Of a stretch of 64,000 nt of DNA, positions 58,116 to 64,000 are shown one piece after another. The notes under the pieces are model-generated. The model was given only the letters and a program-made list of their open reading frames with translations. It was not told the DNA's origin and did no database searches. How positions within the stretch are numbered: position 1 is the first letter of the stretch; each line of letters starts with the position of its first letter. The DNA is taken from contig OZ014415.1 of NCBI GenBank assembly GCA_963965975.1, positions 2,361,001 through 2,425,000 on the forward strand, in the 5' to 3' direction. The DNA is from Xestospongia bergquistia. Taxonomy: Eukaryota; Porifera; Demospongiae; Haplosclerida; Petrosiidae. The position numbers and the translations under genes were made by a program.

Positions 58116-59518
58116 TTTTCAACTCAGAGACTGTCTTATCTTTTTTTTTAATTTTAGTTGTTGTTGTTTTTTATTTTACTTGTTAATTGTTATTTTTGCT
58201 AATTTTTTCTCTCTTTCTGTATTTTTTCTTTCTAAATTTTAGTTGTTGTTTTTACTTTACTTATTAATTGTAATTTTTGCTACAATTAACAAGTAATTTT
58301 TTGTCTCCTTCTATATTTTTTCTTTCTCTTTTTTTCTGTATTTTTTCTCTAAATCTGTTAGTTTTAGAATTCAATTTCTTTTGAAACTGTAATACTTCTT
58401 ATCTTTAATAAGCAACTATAATTAGTTATGTACCATTGTTGTTGTATATTGTTGTGTATATTGTTGTATATTGTAATCATATTGATTGTTATTACAACAT
58501 ATCGTTACGCATCATTTATTCCTTTAGTTTTACAAGAAAAAATATGTCATTAATTTTAATTAATTGATTTTTAATTCATTTGATTAGCAATTGATTAAAA
58601 GTCTTCTAAATACATACAATATTACAGTACTTTATCTACTTTAGCTCCACAATTGTTACCAACAAGTATAACAGTTTCATCTTCATAATGTAATGTCACA
58701 AACAATGTTGACTCAAGCAAACAATTATAGTTATAGCAAAATCATATAACTTCAGTAATGATTTTTAATCAGCATTAATATTAATGAACAGCTAACAATA
58801 CAATGTAGTCATTTCAATTATTGTATGTCAATATACCTCATTGTAATGTTCATGATATTTTTGTTTTTATTAGGTATATAACTTGACAGTCCCTCATATA
58901 CCAAACATAAAAGTAACAATACTATAGACACCATCCTGACTTGGATCACCTTTGACTGTCGCATCATTCCATGTCCAGATAATTAGTAACTATATTTGAT
59001 TCTTTTTTAACTTTTTGTTTAATTCATATTATATTTTTATTTGTTTAATTTTTAAAAATAGTTCTAAATCAGTTAGCTTTTAAGATGATTCAAGTTGAAC
59101 ATAATATTTTCTGAATGTAGATCCCTTAAAGTAAAGCCTACAACATATCTATATTGTCACTTAGTATAACTTTACTATAATCAATATTATCTAAACTAAT
59201 TTTTAAAAATGACAATTTCTTATCTATTGAATTATATTCATTATATACAGGGACAAAAACGAATGACATTGCAATGACTACTAGCCCAAATTATAATAAT
59301 ATAGTAAATACATCTACAACGTTGTAAGTTAACAACAGTAAATATATAGTAGTAATACAGTCTATTATATTACTAATATAGAACTGAGGAAGCATTATAT
59401 AAGAGGTTGCCAGATGAGCTGCCATGTAGCTCCTCCATATTTTGATATACAAGTTGTTGTTAATACTAATACACTCATAGCTGGCAGCCATGGTAATGAG
59501 AGCTTTTTCGATCATTAG
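58116..59518. other. Palindrome spacer
   Basis: T-rich tracts on the + strand (58140-58340), then AT-rich DNA. No coding signal seen on either strand. Confidence 0.5.
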
Positions 59519-59943
59519 TCAGCAACTACATGCACTTTTAAGGGAGTAGAGAGAGAGAAAAAGAAAGAGAACTGACCTTACTGAATCTCCATGATTAAAA
59601 GTCTTCTCATGGACAGTAATCACATGGAAACATTAAAGAATTGATTCCTGATAACATGCCAGAGCCTGAGACAGTAATCACATGGCAATCAGAGAATTGA
59701 TTTCTGAACCAGAAAATTGATTCCTCACAAGAACCACAGAATTGATCCCTATCAATAAAACCAGAGGAATGAAGAACCACAGAATTGATCCCTATTAACA
59801 AAACCAGAGGAATGAAGAACAACAGAATTGATTCCTGTACCTATACTTGTATACCGTCAATCCTTGTGGTCATATGGTAATAATACAATTATTACCCACT
59901 TAGCTATGGATTCTAGTAGACAGTATCATATCATGTTCATCAC
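59519..59943 (+). repeat. Palindrome-flanking direct repeat, copy b (with 53569-53955)
   Basis: Direct repeat of 53569-53955. Here three copies of an about 42-base unit (ACCACAGAATTGATCCCTAT, CAATAAAACCAGAGGAATGA) are seen, against two in copy a. Confidence 0.9.
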
Positions 59944-60425
59944 TGAGTGCCCTTTCATAGCACTCTGTCTTAGCATCTTCATTTGTTTGCATACAACTAA
60001 GGCAATTCTCCATGCTAACATCTCCATGAGTAGTACTGAGTAGTCAGTACATGCACCTTCTAAGACTTAACTATCTGTAAACATAATTTGAAAGGGTTGG
60101 GTGATACTCTGGAGGTCAAGGTCACAGGGCTGTTTAAGTATATAATTTTATATAATTATTACTTAATTAATTTGAGCTCTTATTGTGTAGCTAGTAAGAT
60201 AATGACAGGAGTAGACAGTATAGAGGTAATGAGTTTCTTTGTAATGAATAGGTTATAATATGTCGTATATTAAATTCATGCCATGTATTACATATTATTA
60301 TAGTACATTGTATAGTACTAACATACCTTGTACAAAAAGAAAGAACTTGTGCTGTGTTAATGTAAGGCAGTAAATTTTAACAAATATTTTAAAATTTTTA
60401 ATAAATGTTTTTTTTCTGTATAGAA

Positions 60426-60501
60426 AGACTGACTGGATCTACTTAGACTAATCACTAGTACTGATATCCTTTACAGGATCTCTAGAAGCTGATGCTCCTG
60501 A
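60426..60501 (-). repeat. Arm-end direct repeat, right inner
   Basis: Complement of the block at 57226-57313 (AGAAGCTGATGCTCCTG on + strand). Confidence 0.85.
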
Positions 60502-61197
60502 CTGATATTGAAATACATTTAGTGGTTATTCGTAAACAGTACAGGAAGCACATTCTACAATGCAAAATTAATACATGTAGGTTCTTAGTATTAATTTCTC
60601 ATTGAAGTATGCACTTCCTGTGTCGTACTAATAGCCGTTGTCTTAAACACACAAAATTGACTGTAGTCACCTCCCAAGAAAGAGAGGCTCTTCATTTCTC
60701 TGAAATCTTTCTTGAGTAGAAGAGAAGTGAGACAGTCTTTTGAGTTAACATTGTTGTAATACATTACAGACCAGATTTTGTTACCAATATATTAGAACAC
60801 TTATATAGAGCCTTCTCTGTGTAACCACATCTTTACTAAAAATATTAATACATGTCACCAGTACTTTGTCTAGGGTTAAAACCTCTGAGAGCAAATTAAA
60901 TTAATAAGCTTAAAGTGAATATATTAAGAGTGCTATTCCTAGCTGTATTTGTGTTTTAAAATCAGTTTCTGTCTTCTTTGTAGCTCAGCTAGAAAATGTG
61001 GTAAACATAATGATCATCAAAATATGCACAAATGACTAAATTATAATCATATTCATATTTTTAACTAATGAAAACATTATGCTATTCACAATAAACCAGC
61101 TATACTATCACCTAAACAGATAGGAGCTAAGCCTACCCACTGACATATCAAATGCTAATCAGAACTAATCTGTGGGTGGAGCTATGGAAAGGTCATC

Positions 61198-63063
61198 ATG
61201 GAATCTATAGAAACTTCAAGCAGTCTATATGATCTAAGGAGGCAGAGTGAGCTTCCTTCTCCTTATGAATTGAGAGACTTTATCCAGAATACTAAGAGAA
61301 AACCATCATGGCTGGAACAAGAGAAGGAGACATGTCAATGTTGTACATGGTCACCAAGAGCTAAAGCCTACAAGAACCTACTGGGAGCTGGGCTTTCCTT
61401 TATGTTTATTTTTAGTGCAGCGGTGGCACTTATTGGTCTACAGAGTAGCCTCAATGATGAACAAGGTTTGGGATTAGCTACCCTTGCTATCAGTAATGGT
61501 GTGTTTCTAGTATCAGGCCTGTTTTCTTCAACTGTTATTCGTATTCTAGGAACAAAATACACTGCGCTTTTTTCATATATACTTCTAACAACTTATACTT
61601 TAGCAAACTTTTATCCTCAATGGTATACACTAGTACCAGTTGCTGTACTTGCAGGTATAGGACTAGGTCCACAATTTGCCTCACTCAATGTTCATATTAC
61701 AACTATTGCAATACGTTATGCTCCAGCACTTAAAGAGAATCCTGACTACCTGGTTTCTCTGTTCACTGGTATTCACACAATGTTCTTTAAGTTTTCATAT
61801 ATTCCTGGTAACTTGGCAACTACTATTATATTATTTAGTGAGCGAGCTCAAGTATCAAATAATAGTGATGATACTGGAATAATTGATACATCACTAGGTA
61901 GTGTATGTAATAACACTGAAGCTGCTACTCTTGATCATTCGTATGTTTATATTTTGATCTCATTTTTTGTTCTCCTTGATTTACTGGCTATTATCATATG
62001 TCTTACCTTAATGGATCATCTTGGAACAGAGACTAGATTTCGTTCATTTGGAAATGCTGTTAAAATCTACTTAAAGAAACCAATTGTTGCTACACTTAAA
62101 ATGTTCATAAATTGGAGGATTTATATGATATTACCAATGATGATATTGGATGGATTTCTCTCATCATTTGTGTTGGGAATTTTTGCCAAGGTTAGTGTTA
62201 TTAGAAAGACATTTTGATAGTATTTTAAGTTTGTATATATATAGACATATGTATCAGACTGTATTGGTGTTCATTGGATTGGTTTATTTGCCATGACTTA
62301 TGGAATATCTAGTGCTCTATCTGCTGCATTTGGTGGTCGTCTTGTAAAGTGTATTCCACAATTTGTTATTGTCTACATCTCCTTAAGTATACTAATGTCT
62401 ACTGTGTTGTTTTTGTTGTTCTGGGAGAGAACGCCAAGTTATATTTTGACATTTGTTCCAACGTTGATATTAGGAATATGTGAAGGGATATGTCACTTTG
62501 TTCCACCAAGTGAGTATTATTACATGCATCCAGGAAGATAGGGAAATTAGCTTGTGTGTTGTGTCTACATGTAATTTGCTGAGTGTAATAATTATTATAG
62601 TATTGTCTATGTCTCTATATAAAAGTCATACTATAGAATAGAAGTCATACTATATACATATACCTGTAATCACATGACACAGGTGTGGAATTCAATATTG
62701 CTATTTAAAAAGCCATATTGATCAATATATTCCTTTGCATGTACATATGTCATAATTTATTTTCTGTTACATTCTTTTTCAGGTCTAGTTGGGATTTTAT
62801 TTCAACATAAAAAAGAACCAGCATTCAGTGCTATTCGTATGGGACTTTCTACAGGCTATTTGATAGGATTTTCATCTGCTATCTTTTTAAACTTTAAAGT
62901 TCTTTTATGGATAGCATTCTCTCTGATTATAATATCACTGACAACATATTCAATACTTGTCTTTAAGACACATACAAAAAAACAGCTCTTTCCATGTTAT
63001 GCTAAACATGAGGAAGAGGATAACAAAGAAGTAGATGCAGGTGATAATTCTAATAATCAATAA
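61198..63063 (+). CDS. UNC93A-like membrane protein 4, 512 aa
   Basis: Exons 61198-62190, 62245-62509, 62783-63063; total 1539 bases in frame, with the same intron positions and exon sizes as copy 3. MESIETSSSLYDLRRQSELP starts the cytosolic tail; LQSSLND after the first helix and the CNNTEA loop are kept. The first exon holds about seven hydrophobic helices, the second about three, the last two. The C-terminal tail is acidic (HEEEDNKEVDAGD). Lies in the right palindrome arm. Confidence 0.92.
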
Positions 63064-63481
63064 TAATAATGTCAACATTTATTAAATTGTTTTATATAAT
63101 ATTTATTATTTAAGCATTAATCATTACAGAGGAATCCTTATATCCAGACACCACTGTGACTTATTCAAATGTCCTGGTTTATGGGGTATCCTCATTTTTC
63201 AGTGGTTAGCTAGTACACTATTATACTTATATGAAGATAATTTTTCACAATAATTGGAATCATTATCAGTAATACTAATTATGTCATTATCAATCCAAGA
63301 CACAAATTTGTAGCTGTAATTCTACAGAACATAATTGTTACATAGTTTCATGAAGTTTCTGACAAGAACTCAATAGTGGGGTTTGCCTTTTAGCTTTGAA
63401 AGGTTGATAAAGTGAAGCATAGTAAGTGAACCTATCAGAGACCTAACCTGGACTTAGTTATGTTCTCAATTGGTTCTCCTG

Positions 63482-63724
63482 CACTGTAAAAATTGATTAG
63501 TTAATTTAACCAATACATGGTTATGTGGGTTGCATATGTAAAAAGTAACCTTAATACTACTTTGATTACTAATGTACTATAAAATTATTGGTTATGTAAA
63601 AACATAAACAGTAGGACATTAGTAATGAAAACAGTATATGCTTACTTTTCTAGCAAAAATAAGTTTGTAATTGCAACCTATATAACCAAATAATGGTTAA
63701 ATCAACCAATCATTTTTTACAGTG
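63482..63724. mobile_element. MITE present in one palindrome arm only
   Basis: Inverted ends of about 65 bases: CACTGTAAAAATTGATTAGT on the left and CACTGTAAAAAATGATTGGT as complement of the right. In the left arm the aligned site reads GGTTCTCCTGTGTATAAC (complement of about 54238-54255) without the element, so the empty site is known. Only a TG doubling marks the insertion. Confidence 0.85.
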
Positions 63725-63740
63725 TGTGTATAACTACTGA

Positions 63741-63826
63741 TGTTCTAACTAGATCTCCTTGAAGCTCTTACTTGGACTGATTACTGATGATCTTTACAGG
63801 GTCTCTAGAAGCTGATGCTCCTGATC
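63741..63826 (-). repeat. Arm-end direct repeat, right outer
   Basis: Complement of the block at 54151-54230. Confidence 0.85.
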
Positions 63827-64000
63827 ATGACTGCTCTATTTGCTTTTCCTGTAAGAACAGCTCCAATGGAAAAGGTTAGGATCTCTCCATTCATGCAAAT
63901 TTTTAGCAGCAATCCAGTTCAAAATAGTTACAGAATGATTTCTCGCTCAAAAAATTATTCTGCAGTTAAGATATATTTTACGTTTTTGAGGTACCGGTGC

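Larger units (their letters stand above)
59974..64000. repeat. Palindrome right arm (continues past window end)
   Basis: Inverted copy of 53987-57436, still matching at the last base of the window. Compared with the left arm it has about 330 extra bases at 60056-60388 and a 243-base MITE at 63482-63724. Confidence 0.92.

Noticed and set aside
57590-58242. Repeat-protein frames with LDWRPSLD or TFTGLLVG units
   Set aside because: Minisatellite in the palindrome spacer; alternative frames are equally open and no gene context is present.
1-64000. CRISPR arrays, bacterial operons, rRNA or tRNA genes
   Set aside because: None seen; the tandem repeats lack CRISPR spacer structure and all genes are eukaryotic. 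I did not fold-search for tRNAs, so a single tRNA could be missed.

Overview
The window looks like a slice of a demosponge genome of the Amphimedon type. It is AT-rich, and its genes are compact with many short exons and mostly small GT-AG introns. Intergenic DNA is short and full of micro- and minisatellites and small fold-back elements. Gene content is metazoan (SIRT6, RIMOC1, an INPP4-like gene, an ADAP/FYB-like adaptor, UNC93A-like transporters). A CCACGAAAA hairpin repeat that I associate with sponges is also present. Species assignment is inference.

1-21.1 kb (all + strand): a head-to-tail tandem array of intronless genes. Each encodes a secreted protein with a signal peptide, short Cys-rich linker, short coiled coil and a C-terminal fibrinogen-like domain. 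Four copies are intact (6011, 8432, 14382, 16676), one is open but cut by the window edge (3-992), four long copies are broken (1557, 3820, 11688, 19996), and at least five are short relics. Copies share upstream and downstream flanks, so whole gene-plus-promoter units have been duplicated. The proteins are nearly constant except for a few short hypervariable loops.

21.7-30.2 kb (- strand): a gene of about 21 exons encoding a PH domain, a C2-like domain and the middle part of an INPP4-type inositol polyphosphate 4-phosphatase. The catalytic half is not found. The gene stops at a good splice donor where the duplicated flank of the fibrinogen-like array begins. 30.3-33.3 kb (-): a complete seven-exon RIMOC1. 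33.7-41.8 kb (+): a complete thirteen-exon ADAP/FYB-like adaptor, divergent from RIMOC1. 42.2-46.1 kb (-): a complete seven-exon SIRT6 with a hAT transposon remnant in its last intron.

46.1-63.1 kb: four three-exon UNC93A-like transporter genes (+, -, -, +). The first is divergent from SIRT6, with only 60 bp between start codons. The last two sit in the arms of a large imperfect palindrome (about 54.0-57.4 kb and 60.0-64.0 kb) that runs off the window end. Between the second and third lie a truncated UROD-like fragment and an unrecognised two-exon unit.

For RIMOC1, the ADAP-like gene, SIRT6 and all four UNC93 genes, the exons I assembled by hand sum to a multiple of three and read through without a stop, which supports the models. 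Other families and boundaries were judged by eye, without database searches.
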